Positions 25,563 to 35,846 of a DNA stretch of 64,000 nt are shown in pieces (the first letter of the stretch is position 1; each line of letters starts with the position of its first letter). The notes below the pieces were generated by a model. That model saw only the letters and a program-made list of their open reading frames with translations. It did no database searches and had not been told where the DNA came from. The translations under genes were made by a program, and so were the position numbers. The DNA comes from Pseudomonas taiwanensis (lineage in GTDB: Bacteria > Pseudomonadota > Gammaproteobacteria > Pseudomonadales > Pseudomonadaceae): the NCBI RefSeq assembly GCF_013393345.1, contig NZ_QJRF01000040.1:248001-312000 (forward strand), given 5' to 3'.

Positions 25563-26315
25563 TCAGAACCTGTGGCTCAGCATCACGCCGCCACCGGCGT
25601 CCGGACTCGCATCGGAAAAGCCTGCCAGCGCGTAAACCTGGACCTTCCATTCGGCGTCGAGTCTTTGTGTCAGGAACAAGGTGAATTCCTGGATTTCGTC
25701 GCCATCGGAGGTCACTTTCTGTCGCCAGTCATACGCGGCGCCGACGGAAGTCGCCGGTGCCACGCGCGTTACCAGGCCCAGCGAGGCGAAGATCGGGTCG
25801 CGGAAGTCAGTGTCGGACGGATCGCCGAACTTCTTCCAACCGAGGGTGGCGAAGCCACTGAATGCACCGAAGCCCTGCGTCAGGTCCACCTGGGCCGAAA
25901 AGTCGGTCTCGCCGGTACCGAGGCAGTGATCCTCATCGGCTGTCGGCAGCTTCACCTTGCCTATCAAGTCCACCAGCAGGCTGCCGCCGTCACTGCCGTC
26001 CAGCAATGCATAGTCGGCGCTGCCCACCGTGTCGCCAAGGCCACTTTCTTCGCTGCCGCAGTCACCGGCCAAGGGTTCGCCATCCGGCCCCACGGCAGGA
26101 TTGGTGATGCGCAGATAAGGAATGGTCAGCTTGTAGATCATCGGCCCGGTTTCATATTTGCCGACCACCGGGACGTACCAGGTTTCACTGACAGTCGGCG
26201 TTCCGTACTTGCCTCGCGAGTAGTCGAGCCCCGTCGTAACCGTGAAGTCATCCGCCAGGGCCGGTGCCGCCAGGATTGCCAACAGGATCGGAGAAATAAC
26301 GCGCGTGACGGGCAT
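25563..26315 (-). CDS. Putative outer-membrane beta-barrel protein of unknown function
   Basis: 250-residue exported protein. The signal peptide (MPVTRVISPILLAILAAPALA) is clear. The mature part is rich in Gly, Asp and alternating hydrophobic residues (VTTGLDYSRGKYG; MIYKLTIPYLRI; DLIGKVKLPTADEDH; FAGFATLGWKKFG-like strands; AYDWRQKVT). It ends in SHRF, a C-terminal aromatic typical of outer-membrane barrels. Two Cys (GDCGSEE; EDHCLG) could form a disulfide in an external loop. It is last in a possible minus-strand operon with the DUF5666 and DUF6502 genes (110-base gap). Function is not recognised; transport of a secreted partner is only a guess. Confidence 0.7.
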   Translation of the reverse strand: MPVTRVISPILLAILAAPALADDFTVTTGLDYSRGKYGTPTVSETWYVPVVGKYETGPMIYKLTIPYLRITNPAVGPDGEPLAGDCGSEESGLGDTVGSADYALLDGSDGGSLLVDLIGKVKLPTADEDHCLGTGETDFSAQVDLTQGFGAFSGFATLGWKKFGDPSDTDFRDPIFASLGLVTRVAPATSVGAAYDWRQKVTSDGDEIQEFTLFLTQRLDAEWKVQVYALAGFSDASPDAGGGVMLSHRF

Positions 26316-26426
26316 GCGTACCTCATTGCGCTCAAGAGCACTCGGCGCCCCGGTCGGCCGGGGTTCCCTCCCAGATTAGCTGGCACTCCGGATTACGCCC
26401 CGGCTTTCCCGCACAGGTCAGGCCGC

Positions 26427-27941
26427 CTAATGGGGGCCGGACCGGTCCACCCGCTCCACCTCTTCCGGGCGTTCCACTGTCTCCGGACGCTCGACCTTCT
26501 CTACTTTCTCTACCTTTTCAGGCTTCTCGACCTTTTCCGGCTTCTCGACGCGCTCCACACGCTCGATCTTTTCCACGCGATCCGGCTTATCGGGACGATC
26601 CGACCGCTCGATCTTCTCGATCCGTTCAATTCGCTCGACGCGCACGCCATTCTCGAAAATCTCGATGCGTTCGCGGGTTTCCACACGGTCAGCGGACTCT
26701 CGGGTTTCTATCCGCTCCCGGCGTTCCAGCTCTCCGGATGCGGACTCCACCTCCCGCTCTATCCGTTCCCGCGTCTCGCCGGCGTCGTCGCGTCCGCTTG
26801 ATTCAGTCCTCACCCGCTCCACCGAATCATGGCTGCCACTGCCGGAATTCCCGCTTCCATGATGTTCCGACTCCGACTCCGACTCCGTCTCACCGGAACC
26901 CGATCCACTGTGCTCCGAGCCGTGGCGAATGGAGCCGGCGGGGTTGTCTCGGACGAACTCGATCCGCTCGGCCTGGATGCTCCGCCCTGCCCCGATCACC
27001 CCGGCAACGCGTACGCGCTGGTCAACCGCCAGCTCCGTCGACCGCCCACCGCTGAATGCAGTGCCATGTCCCAGTTGCACGGTGAATCCGCCCAGCTCGA
27101 CGCGATCGCCGTGCTGCCTATGCACCAGCCCTTCCACGACAACATTGCGTACGCGTCCCTCGAATGGCAGGCCCGGATCGACCCGGCTCTGGACGACATC
27201 CAGTTGCCGGCCGTTCCAGTTGCCTCGTACCAGCACCTCTGCATTGGGCGCCAGCCGCTTGTTGGTCAGGGCGAGGCCCTGCAGTTCGCCTGGCCGCTCG
27301 ATGGCGCCGATGGCGCTGGCCTGGGCGAGCTTCGGTGCCCGGTCGATCCGGCTGGCGACGACTTCACCCGTGGCGTTGCGCAGACCGCTGACGCGCACCG
27401 CATCCCCAACGCGCAGCCCTGATGTCACGCGGGCGTCGCCGGCGATGCGAACGGGCTGCCCCATCACGCGCAGCGGCGCGCTCGCCGAGGCCACCGCCGT
27501 AACCGGGCCTTCGTAGGCATGGAGGATGGCGATGTTCCGTGCCACCAGTCCTCTTGCCGTTGCATGGGCTTCCACGGCTACTACCTGGCCGATGGCCAGG
27601 TGCCCAGTACTGGCCGGCACGCCGTTTTCGCTGAGTGGCACCTTGCTGTCGTAGTGGACTTCCACGCCGTTGACGCAGATCGAGCCGAAGCCGGTGATGG
27701 TGCCCACGATGCCGGTACCCCCAATGCCGCCCTCGTCAGCGGGTGCACCGGTGCCGCCTATTCCTCCGTGATCCGCAGGCGCGATAGGCGCCCCGGTACC
27801 GCCTATGCCGCCGGTAGCCACCGCACCGGTGCCGCCCATGCCTCCCGGATCAAGGCAAACGGGTGCGGCGCTTGCGGGTAGGGCCAGCAGCGTCCCACCC
27901 AGCAGGGCCAGGGTGCACAGGAAACGTGAGGCGATGTTCAT
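26427..27941 (-). CDS. DUF5666-domain exported protein with Gly-rich N terminus and long charged C-terminal repeat tail
   Basis: 504-residue secreted or envelope protein. The signal peptide ends at PASAAP. A low-complexity segment with four G-G-x-G-G-T-G repeats (about residues 33-80) follows. Repeated OB-like DUF5666 modules come next (GTITGFGSICVNGVEVHYDSK; GHLAIGQVVAVEAH; LRVGDAVRVSGLRNATGEVVASRID; VEGLVHRQHGDRVELGGFTVQLG). From about residue 335 a hydrophilic tail runs to the end: first Ser/Glu/His-rich, then many V-E-K / I-E-R triplets with proline punctuation. Its ATG overlaps the stop of the DUF6502 gene by four bases (27938-27941), so translation is coupled. Function is unknown. Confidence 0.82.
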   Translation of the reverse strand: MNIASRFLCTLALLGGTLLALPASAAPVCLDPGGMGGTGAVATGGIGGTGAPIAPADHGGIGGTGAPADEGGIGGTGIVGTITGFGSICVNGVEVHYDSKVPLSENGVPASTGHLAIGQVVAVEAHATARGLVARNIAILHAYEGPVTAVASASAPLRVMGQPVRIAGDARVTSGLRVGDAVRVSGLRNATGEVVASRIDRAPKLAQASAIGAIERPGELQGLALTNKRLAPNAEVLVRGNWNGRQLDVVQSRVDPGLPFEGRVRNVVVEGLVHRQHGDRVELGGFTVQLGHGTAFSGGRSTELAVDQRVRVAGVIGAGRSIQAERIEFVRDNPAGSIRHGSEHSGSGSGETESESESEHHGSGNSGSGSHDSVERVRTESSGRDDAGETRERIEREVESASGELERRERIETRESADRVETRERIEIFENGVRVERIERIEKIERSDRPDKPDRVEKIERVERVEKPEKVEKPEKVEKVEKVERPETVERPEEVERVDRSGPH

Positions 27942-28792
27942 GGCTTGCGGGCTGCTTCAGACCGGGAGGCGTCGGCTGGACTGCCTTCAGTGTAGAAATA
28001 AAGGCCGATGGTGATGCGTTGCCGCGCCTCGGGCTTCGGCACGTCGCGCGCCTCCAGTTCCGCGGCCAGCTGGTTGAAACCGATCAGGACCTGCATGCCT
28101 TCGGCGCTGACCGCCTGGCGCAACTGCTCGACCGCAGACGACGAAAGACTGTCGTAGTGGACGCTGCGTTCGAAGAAGGGCTCGCCCTCCTCGGTAAGGT
28201 TGTGCACGGCCGCGCACGCATGGTCATGCAGGTTGTGGCGGAAGTACGCTGCCTTTTCATCGAACCCGCGCTGGGGAATGAAGGCCATGGTTTCCAGGTG
28301 CACGCAGTCCTGCTCGTCGATCCGAACGACGCCCAGGCGCTGCCACTCGTCCAGCACCACGCGGGCTCGGATGTCTTTGCTGACCGTCGCGACCAGCCCA
28401 TCGAAGGAGCATTCCCTCCCGCTGCTGGCGAGACGCGGTAAAGGCAAAGGGCGTCCGGGTTGCTTGCAGAACGGTGCATTGTTCAGCCAGACGCTGACCA
28501 GGTGCGCACCGAGGGAGATGTTTTCCGGCAGAGGGTTTTTCTCGTCGCCCGCGCCACTGCGCAAGCGCTTGACGTCCTTGCGATGGACGCCCGTGAGCAG
28601 GCTGATCCGGCTGTCGGTAGGGGGTTTGTCGTCCAGCCGGAATTCACGCTCGGCTACGTTGACGAAGATTTCCTTGAGCAACTCGGCGAAGCAGTTGTAG
28701 GTGACCCCTTTCCTCAGCATCAGCCTCACCAGCGGCCGCATGACGTGCTGGAGCGCCGGCAACAACGAGGGCGGGAAAGCGGGCAACTGCAT
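27938..28792 (-). CDS. DUF6502-family protein
   Basis: 284-residue soluble protein without a signal peptide. The N-terminal part PLVRLMLRKGVTYNCFAELLKEIFVNVAEREF and SRISLLTGVHRKDVKRL looks like a helix-turn-helix-type helical domain, so a DNA-binding or regulatory role is possible. A mid-region RARVVLDEWQRLGVVRIDEQDCVHLETMAF resembles a winged element. This combination is what I know as DUF6502, often next to DUF5666 proteins. It is translationally coupled to the DUF5666 gene downstream, so it may control or help produce it. No enzymatic motif is seen. Confidence 0.75.
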   Translation of the reverse strand: MQLPAFPPSLLPALQHVMRPLVRLMLRKGVTYNCFAELLKEIFVNVAEREFRLDDKPPTDSRISLLTGVHRKDVKRLRSGAGDEKNPLPENISLGAHLVSVWLNNAPFCKQPGRPLPLPRLASSGRECSFDGLVATVSKDIRARVVLDEWQRLGVVRIDEQDCVHLETMAFIPQRGFDEKAAYFRHNLHDHACAAVHNLTEEGEPFFERSVHYDSLSSSAVEQLRQAVSAEGMQVLIGFNQLAAELEARDVPKPEARQRITIGLYFYTEGSPADASRSEAARKP

Positions 28793-28992
28793 TCAAGGTG
28801 CTCCTGTCGATAGGAATACTCATATGTTGCGCGGGTAGACGTTCCCGGCAGCCTGCCCTGAACGTCACCCGCTGTTATTGACGGTGCTGACTGTGCCCCC
28901 GTTCCTTCAGGCAATCGCACCGCCTATATGGCCAGGCGGGTCACACGGGCACCGGTGCCACTCCGGGTCCCGTGCAGCCTCGGGCTGGCCGC

Positions 28993-29676
28993 TCAGACTC
29001 CGCCCCGATCGTCTCCGACGTCATGGTCAGGCCCATCATCTGCGCCTTGGCCCACGCCATGTGCTTCGCCCAGATCGTGATCGGGGCCGTCGTCCGCCCC
29101 CCGTCCCACACCGTGCGCTTCGCCGACATCGTGGTCAGCACCATCGTCTGCGCCATGTCCGACGCCATGTGCCTCACCGACGTCATGGTCCGCACCGTCA
29201 TCGGCACCATGGCCTACGCCATGGGCTTCGCCGACATCGTGATCCGCACCATCGTCGTTGCCACGACCGCTGTGCGCACTGCCCGGTCCACTATTGCCGC
29301 CGTGTCCACTGGCGGCGCCGTCGCCGCTGTGACCGGACCCACTGTGGCCACCACCACCATCACCGCCGTGGCCACTTCCACTGCCGCCTCCACTGCCACC
29401 ACCGCTCCCACCACCACTGCCGCCGCCGTGGCCACCACCACCGCTTCCGCTGCCTCCGCCGTGCCCGCCGCCATGCCCACCGCCATGCCCACCGCCGCCG
29501 CCACCGCTGCCGCCGCCACTACCGCCACCGCCGCCGCTGCCTCCGCCACCACCACCGCTGCCTCCATCTTTTGCGTAAACACTGGAGAAGCCGCCGATGT
29601 AGTCAGGGACCAGAACGGTCGAGGCCGATAGAACGCCGCCAATGGCCAGCGCCAGCAAACACTTCTTGAGCAGCAT
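28993..29676 (-). CDS. Secreted Gly/His/Asp-rich repeat protein
   Basis: 227-residue low-complexity protein. A good signal peptide (MLLKKCLLALAIGGVLSAST...SSVYAKD) is followed by a Gly/Ser block (about 38-100) with interspersed His (GHGGGHGGG). From about residue 139 an 18-residue repeat (DDGADHDVGEAHGVGHGA) occurs four and a half times with few changes. CGGAGG stands before ATG 29676, which supports this strand over the long antisense frame. The acidic-plus-His repeats suggest divalent metal (Ca, Zn or Ni) binding or an adhesive surface role; this is inference. It is first in line upstream of the DUF6502-DUF5666-barrel genes. Confidence 0.72.
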   Translation of the reverse strand: MLLKKCLLALAIGGVLSASTVLVPDYIGGFSSVYAKDGGSGGGGGGSGGGGGSGGGSGGGGGGHGGGHGGGHGGGSGSGGGGHGGGSGGGSGGGSGGGSGSGHGGDGGGGHSGSGHSGDGAASGHGGNSGPGSAHSGRGNDDGADHDVGEAHGVGHGADDGADHDVGEAHGVGHGADDGADHDVGEAHGVGRGADDGPDHDLGEAHGVGQGADDGPDHDVGDDRGGV

Positions 29677-29893
29677 GATGAACCTCCGAACGGAGTTGCG
29701 TAGTCATCTCCCTATCGAACGCAAGCATTGGAAAATGGGTTACCGCGTCCTGAAAAGCCAGTGCCCAACCCGCTCAACCCTTGCATACGAACCTTGAAGT
29801 CAATTTCAGAATTCGCATGCGTCCTGTAAGCCGGTTTGTATTTTGGTGTGGGATTTTTTCCCACGTCTTGAGGCTAGCCCCGACTGATCGAGT

Positions 29894-30255
29894 GTCAACG
29901 ACCGATCATCCGGAGCTGCACTTGTAGGAGCGAGCTTGCTCGCGAAACTCTTGAGCCCGCCCGTTCGCGAGCAAGCTCGCTCCTACATATTGGGTCCGTG
30001 CAGAACCCAGGCTTGCCGTGCAAAACCAAGCGGAGCTCAGTGCCAACGACTGAGAATCCGGAGTCGTACTTGTAGGAGCGAGCTTGCTCGCGAAGCGCTT
30101 GAGCCTGCCCGTTCGCGAGCAAGCTCGCTCCTACATATTTGGTCCGTGCAGAATCCAGGCTTGCCGTGCAAAACCAGGCGGACTTCTGCGCCAACGACTG
30201 AGAATCCGGAGTCGCACTTGTAGGAGCGAGCTTGCTCGCGAAGCTCTTGAGCACC
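29894..30255. repeat. Tandem array of a 148-base unit carrying REPIN palindromes
   Basis: The motif CTTGTAGGAGCGAGCTTGCT begins at 29921, 30069 and 30217, a constant 148-base period. Units one and two contain complete REPINs (29924-29989 and 30072-30135), then ATATTGGTCCGTGCAGAA-type and CCAACGACTGAGAATCCGGA sequence. The third keeps only the first REP half before sequence ending at the katG terminator. Confidence 0.85.
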
Positions 30256-30263
30256 CTTTGGAC

Positions 30264-30300
30264 GAAAAAAAGCCGCCGACAGGGGTGCCCTGCCGGCGGC
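30264..30300 (-). terminator. Rho-independent terminator of katG
   Basis: A GCCGCCGACAGG / CCCTGCCGGCGGC near-perfect stem (30272-30300) with A-run 30264-30271 on the plus strand, i.e. a U-tract for the minus-strand katG transcript, 52 bases past the stop codon. Confidence 0.85.
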
Positions 30301-30351
30301 GTGGGTCAGGCAAGTAATGCAGCAGGCCCATCCGGACCTGCCATTCCACCC

Positions 30352-32568
<2,217 letters not shown>

Positions 32569-32845
32569 TCATCAGCCAACCAGTCTATTCAGCTTGGAAT
32601 CCAGGCGCCGACCCAGCCAATAGGTTTTGGAAATGGCATTGATAGTAGACAAGGAATGTGAAATCGATACGGGCTCGGCCCGCCGGAACAAGGCCCGCGC
32701 CACCTGGGCAGCGGTGATATCCCATGGGATTTCAAGGGCTTCCGGGCCTTATCACAGGGAGTGCTGAACCTGTTCGGGAAGATGATGAAACGATCTTTCA
32801 GCCATAGCCGAATTCAATCGCCGGGCCGGTAAAGGCCCCCACCGA

Positions 32846-33766
32846 TCAGACCTTCCACTCCCGCTGGCACTCCATCAGGAAGTCGACGAAGGCGCGCAGG
32901 CGCAATGGAACATGGCGCCCATGGGGATACAGCAAGGTGTAAGGGCGAGAGCGACCGCCGAACTCCGGAAGCACCTCCACCAGTGAACCCTCTTCCAGGT
33001 CCCGTTCGACAATGAAGCGATAGGTCTGGAACAGCCCAGCGCCGTGCCTGGCCAGGGTCACTCCGCCCAGCACATCGTCCGAGCAACAGTAGTTGCCGTT
33101 GGCGAAGATCTCACGCTCCTTGCCGTCCTCGGTGAACAACCAGGAGATACGTCGTCCACTACTGGGCAATTCGAACTGGATGCAATCGTGCTGTTCGAGG
33201 TCGTCGAGGCTGGTGGGCGTCCCGGCGCGGGCGAGGTACTCCGGCGTGGCGATCACGACCAGTCGCGCATCTTCCAGGTGCCGGGCGATCAGCGTGGAGT
33301 CCGGCTGGGCACGCACACGGATCGCCAGGTCGTAGCCTTCCGCGACGAAATCGATGTTGCGGTTACTCAGGTGGATGTCGATCTTCACGCCGGGGTGGCG
33401 TTCGCGAAAGCGGGACAGCAGCGGCAGGATGCGGTAATGCCCGTACGTGGTGGGAATGCTGATGCGCAATTCGCCGACGGGTTCGAGCTGTTTGCCCATC
33501 ACCTCGCGCTCGGCTTCGACCAGTTGGGTCAAGGCTTGCCGGCATTGTTCGAAGTAGGCACGGCCGCCTTCCGTGAGGCGGATGCTCCGCGTGGTACGCA
33601 CGAACAGGCGCGTGCCCAGGCGCTCCTCCAGCCGCGAAATCGAGCGGCTCACGGCCGCCGGCGTAACCCCTGCCGAAAGCGCCGCAGCCGTGAAACTCCC
33701 CGCCTCCGCGGCAAGACAGAAGAGCTCGATGCTGCCCAGCTGGATGTCATCGAAATGCCGTTTCAC
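32846..33766 (-). CDS. LysR-family transcriptional regulator
   Basis: 306-residue LysR regulator. The winged helix-turn-helix (about 10-68) reads LGSIELFCLAAEAGSFTAAALSAGVTPAAVSRSISRLEERLGTRLF. The substrate-binding domain starts GELRISIPTTYGHYRILPLLSRFRERHPGVKIDIHLSNRNIDF, and DLAIRVRAQPDSTLIARHL is typical of the subgroup controlling oxidoreductase genes. It is divergent from a small tautomerase gene. A box of 21 bases in this gap (33773-33793) recurs in front of the SDR gene 2 kb away, suggesting this protein controls both. Confidence 0.92.
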   Translation of the reverse strand: MKRHFDDIQLGSIELFCLAAEAGSFTAAALSAGVTPAAVSRSISRLEERLGTRLFVRTTRSIRLTEGGRAYFEQCRQALTQLVEAEREVMGKQLEPVGELRISIPTTYGHYRILPLLSRFRERHPGVKIDIHLSNRNIDFVAEGYDLAIRVRAQPDSTLIARHLEDARLVVIATPEYLARAGTPTSLDDLEQHDCIQFELPSSGRRISWLFTEDGKEREIFANGNYCCSDDVLGGVTLARHGAGLFQTYRFIVERDLEEGSLVEVLPEFGGRSRPYTLLYPHGRHVPLRLRAFVDFLMECQREWKV

Positions 33767-33772
33767 GATTCA

Positions 33773-33837
33773 TTACACCGGGTATCAACTGAAGTATCCA
33801 AGGCTACATTTATCCGCCCATGCGGCACAAATATAGT
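33773..33837 (+). promoter_or_regulatory. Candidate LysR box and promoter of the tautomerase gene
   Basis: The box starts TTACACC and ends TATCAACTGAA (33773-33793); ATTTATC follows at the same offset as in the second copy, and a -10-like TATAGT lies at 33832-33837, 59 bases from the box start. The same arrangement occurs at 35711-35775. Confidence 0.6.
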
Positions 33838-33958
33838 GCGGGTGCTTCCGCTCAGCGAAGCCGTCCAGGCCTACCATCTGTTGGTGGCGAAACCATACCG
33901 AGGGCGCATCGTCCTGTTGCCCCGGTGTTCACTGAAGCAACTCCGTAGGAGCCAAAAC

Positions 33959-34165
33959 ATGCCATTCGTCAGCGTTCGAATCACCCGTGACGGCGTTACC
34001 CGGGAGCAGAAAGCCCAGGTCATCGCCGAAATCACCGACACCCTGCAACGCGTGCTCGGCAAGCGCCCGGACCTCACCCATATCGTCATCGAAGAAGTGG
34101 ACACCGATAACTGGGGCTACGCCGGTATCACCACCACGGAGTACCGCAAGAACCAGCCGGGATGA
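33959..34165 (+). CDS. 4-oxalocrotonate tautomerase-family protein
   Basis: 68-residue small tautomerase. Pro2, the catalytic base after removal of Met1, is present in MPFVSVRITRDGVTREQKAQVIAEITD. The rest of the fold (LTHIVIEEVDTDNWGYAGI) matches 4-OT/DmpI-like subunits, which form oligomers. Arg residues that bind carboxylates are not conserved exactly as in the classical enzyme, so the substrate is open. TAGGAGCC precedes ATG 33959. It is divergent from a LysR gene and 77 bases before the desulfhydrase-like gene. Confidence 0.85.
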   Translation: MPFVSVRITRDGVTREQKAQVIAEITDTLQRVLGKRPDLTHIVIEEVDTDNWGYAGITTTEYRKNQPG

Positions 34166-34242
34166 CCCGCCCGTGCCCTGCCCCACCCGGTATTCGCCGG
34201 GTGGGCAATCCATGACGTCGCAACACCACAGGAGCAGCCTGC

Positions 34243-35271
34243 ATGTCGAACGATCTCGGTCACCTGGATGCGGCCCTCGCACGCTACGCCAGGGTGACGC
34301 TGCTGGAAGGCGCGACGCCCATCCAGCGTCTTTCACACCTGAGCGCCCTTCCCGAGCTGAATGGTTGCAGCCTCTATGTGAAACGCGATGACCTGACGGG
34401 TCTGGGCGGTGGCGGCAACAAGCTGCGCAAGTTGGAGTTCCTGCTCGGCGAAGCGCTGGCCGAAGGTGCCGATACCCTGGTCACCTGGGGCGGCCTGCAA
34501 TCCAACCATACGCGCCTCACTGCAGCCGTCGCGGCTCGCCACGGCCTCGCCTGCGAATTGATCCTGGCCCCCTCCGCCGTGCGCACCGACGACGATTTCC
34601 GCCATGGCGGCAACCTCATTCTCGATGGCCTGTTCGGTGCGACCCTCCACCGCCTGCCGGAGGGCGCCTCGCCCGACGCCTACGCGGCCGAGCAGCAGGA
34701 CAGGCTCAGGCAACAAGGCCAAAAACCCTTCTTCATGCCCCTGGGCGGCTCCAGCCCCAGAGGCAGCCTGGGCTATACAGCCTGTGCGCTCGAAATTCTC
34801 CGCCAGGCATCGGCCCTCGACCTGGAATTCACGCAGATCATCATTCCCAATGGCAGCGGCGGCACCCACGCTGGGCTCTTGGCGGGCGTTGCGCTGACGG
34901 GTGCTTCCACGCGTATCACCGGCTACACCGTACTTGCCACCGAGGAGCAGGCGCTGGCGGCTACCGTCGACAAGACCCGCCAGGTCATGCAGCTCCTCGA
35001 TTCGTCATCCACTTTGGATGAAAGCTTGGTGAGGATCGACGGGAGCCAGCGTGGCGATGCCTACGGTGCGCCTACCGAAGCGATGCTTGAAGCCACTCGA
35101 CTGCTGGCCTCCCACGAAGGATTACTGGTCGACCCGGTTTACGGCGGCAAGGCATTCGCAGGCCTGCTGGCCGCAGCCCGACGGGGTGATTTCCCAGCGG
35201 GCAGCAACCTCCTCTTCGTCATGACCGGCGGCCTGCCGGGGATCTTCGCCTACCGCTCCGCCTACGAGTAA
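34243..35271 (+). CDS. D-cysteine desulfhydrase / ACC deaminase-family PLP enzyme
   Basis: 342-residue fold-type II PLP enzyme. The PLP lysine is in LGGGGNKLRKLEFLLGEAL, followed by the WGGLQSNHTRLTAAVAARHGL segment and the phosphate-binding PNGSGGTHAGLLAGVAL loop. YTACALEILRQ and VDPVYGGKAFAGLLAAARRGDFP are typical of D-cysteine desulfhydrase (DcyD) rather than ACC deaminase. It probably releases H2S, ammonia and pyruvate from D-cysteine or a related D-amino acid. A ribosome site (CAGGAG) lies before ATG 34243. It may be cotranscribed with the tautomerase. Confidence 0.85.
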   Translation: MSNDLGHLDAALARYARVTLLEGATPIQRLSHLSALPELNGCSLYVKRDDLTGLGGGGNKLRKLEFLLGEALAEGADTLVTWGGLQSNHTRLTAAVAARHGLACELILAPSAVRTDDDFRHGGNLILDGLFGATLHRLPEGASPDAYAAEQQDRLRQQGQKPFFMPLGGSSPRGSLGYTACALEILRQASALDLEFTQIIIPNGSGGTHAGLLAGVALTGASTRITGYTVLATEEQALAATVDKTRQVMQLLDSSSTLDESLVRIDGSQRGDAYGAPTEAMLEATRLLASHEGLLVDPVYGGKAFAGLLAAARRGDFPAGSNLLFVMTGGLPGIFAYRSAYE

Positions 35272-35346
35272 GGGATGCGGCCGGGGGAATACGCCCGGCC
35301 GATTCTCTTACATCAAGGGATTACCCTCCCCCGCACGGAACTGCCG

Positions 35347-35559
35347 TCAGCCTTGCGCGCGCTCGATCGGCGCTTCGAGCGAGTCGCTTGCCACGCCATC
35401 CCTGCCCGCCTCTGGCAATGCCTTCCGGCTGCCGAGCGGAGTCGATTGGAAGCACACGCCGCTTGAGTTGCGCTGATTCTCGGTGGCGGCATTGGTGTGC
35501 ACGGCGACACCGGCCAGGGAGAAGGCTATGGACGTCAGGAAGCTTTTCAGGGTTTTCAT
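35347..35559 (-). CDS. Small exported protein of unknown function
   Basis: 70-residue predicted secreted protein. The first 24 residues (MKTLKSFLTSIAFSLAGVAVHTNA) form a clean signal peptide with an A-x-A-like end, leaving a 46-residue mature peptide (ATENQRNSSGVCFQSTPLGS...) with a single cysteine and no membrane segment. ATG 35559 is preferred; another at 35568 is also in frame. It is divergent from the SDR gene and shares its regulatory gap. The family is not recognised, but the signal peptide makes a real gene likely. Confidence 0.6.
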   Translation of the reverse strand: MKTLKSFLTSIAFSLAGVAVHTNAATENQRNSSGVCFQSTPLGSRKALPEAGRDGVASDSLEAPIERAQG

Positions 35560-35710
35560 CGATTTCATCCCACGGAGGTCGTGGGCATCAGTCTCTACGG
35601 CGCGGATGCCCTCGATGTGTCGCACCGTGGCTACTTTGCACACCTGTGTAAGCCCCGGCCGCCCAGATACAGAAGCGTACAAATCGGCTCTCCAGCGCTC
35701 ACGATATTAG

Positions 35711-35775
35711 TTACACCACGTATCAACTGAAACAAGGCAAAGCGGATTTTTCGACTTCAAGCGCATGAATATAGT
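35711..35775 (+). promoter_or_regulatory. Second copy of the LysR-type box and promoter, in front of the SDR gene
   Basis: Box 35711-35731 differs from 33773-33793 at two of 21 positions. ATTTTTC follows at the same offset and TATAGT lies at 35770-35775, again exactly 59 bases from the box start. Confidence 0.6.
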
Positions 35776-35846
35776 CCTCCCCAACAGCGACCAACTTTCC
35801 GGACCCGCTGAAAGAAGCCCCCGACTATCTCTGCGAGGAACACACC

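Larger units (their letters stand above)
29677..30351. other. Intergenic region holding a 148-base tandem palindromic-repeat array
   Basis: About 675 bases between the Gly-rich gene and katG. No protein gene is visible. It contains an AT-rich likely promoter zone for the Gly-rich gene (29700-29880), a small GTGGGA-T5-TCCCAC hairpin (29848-29864), the tandem repeat array (29894-30255) and the katG terminator (30264-30300). Confidence 0.6.

Noticed and set aside
24478-25635. Long plus-strand frame spanning the repeat region and nfsB
   Set aside because: It crosses non-coding repeats and the antisense of nfsB, with no start signal or family.
28972-29631. Long plus-strand frame opposite the Gly/His-rich protein
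   Set aside because: The minus-strand frame has a signal peptide and a strong ribosome site; the plus-strand translation is Thr/Ala-rich low complexity produced by the same repeats.
29894-30255. CRISPR array
   Set aside because: Only three units with a 148-base period, each containing internal REPIN palindromes, and no cas genes; it is a tandem REPIN array.
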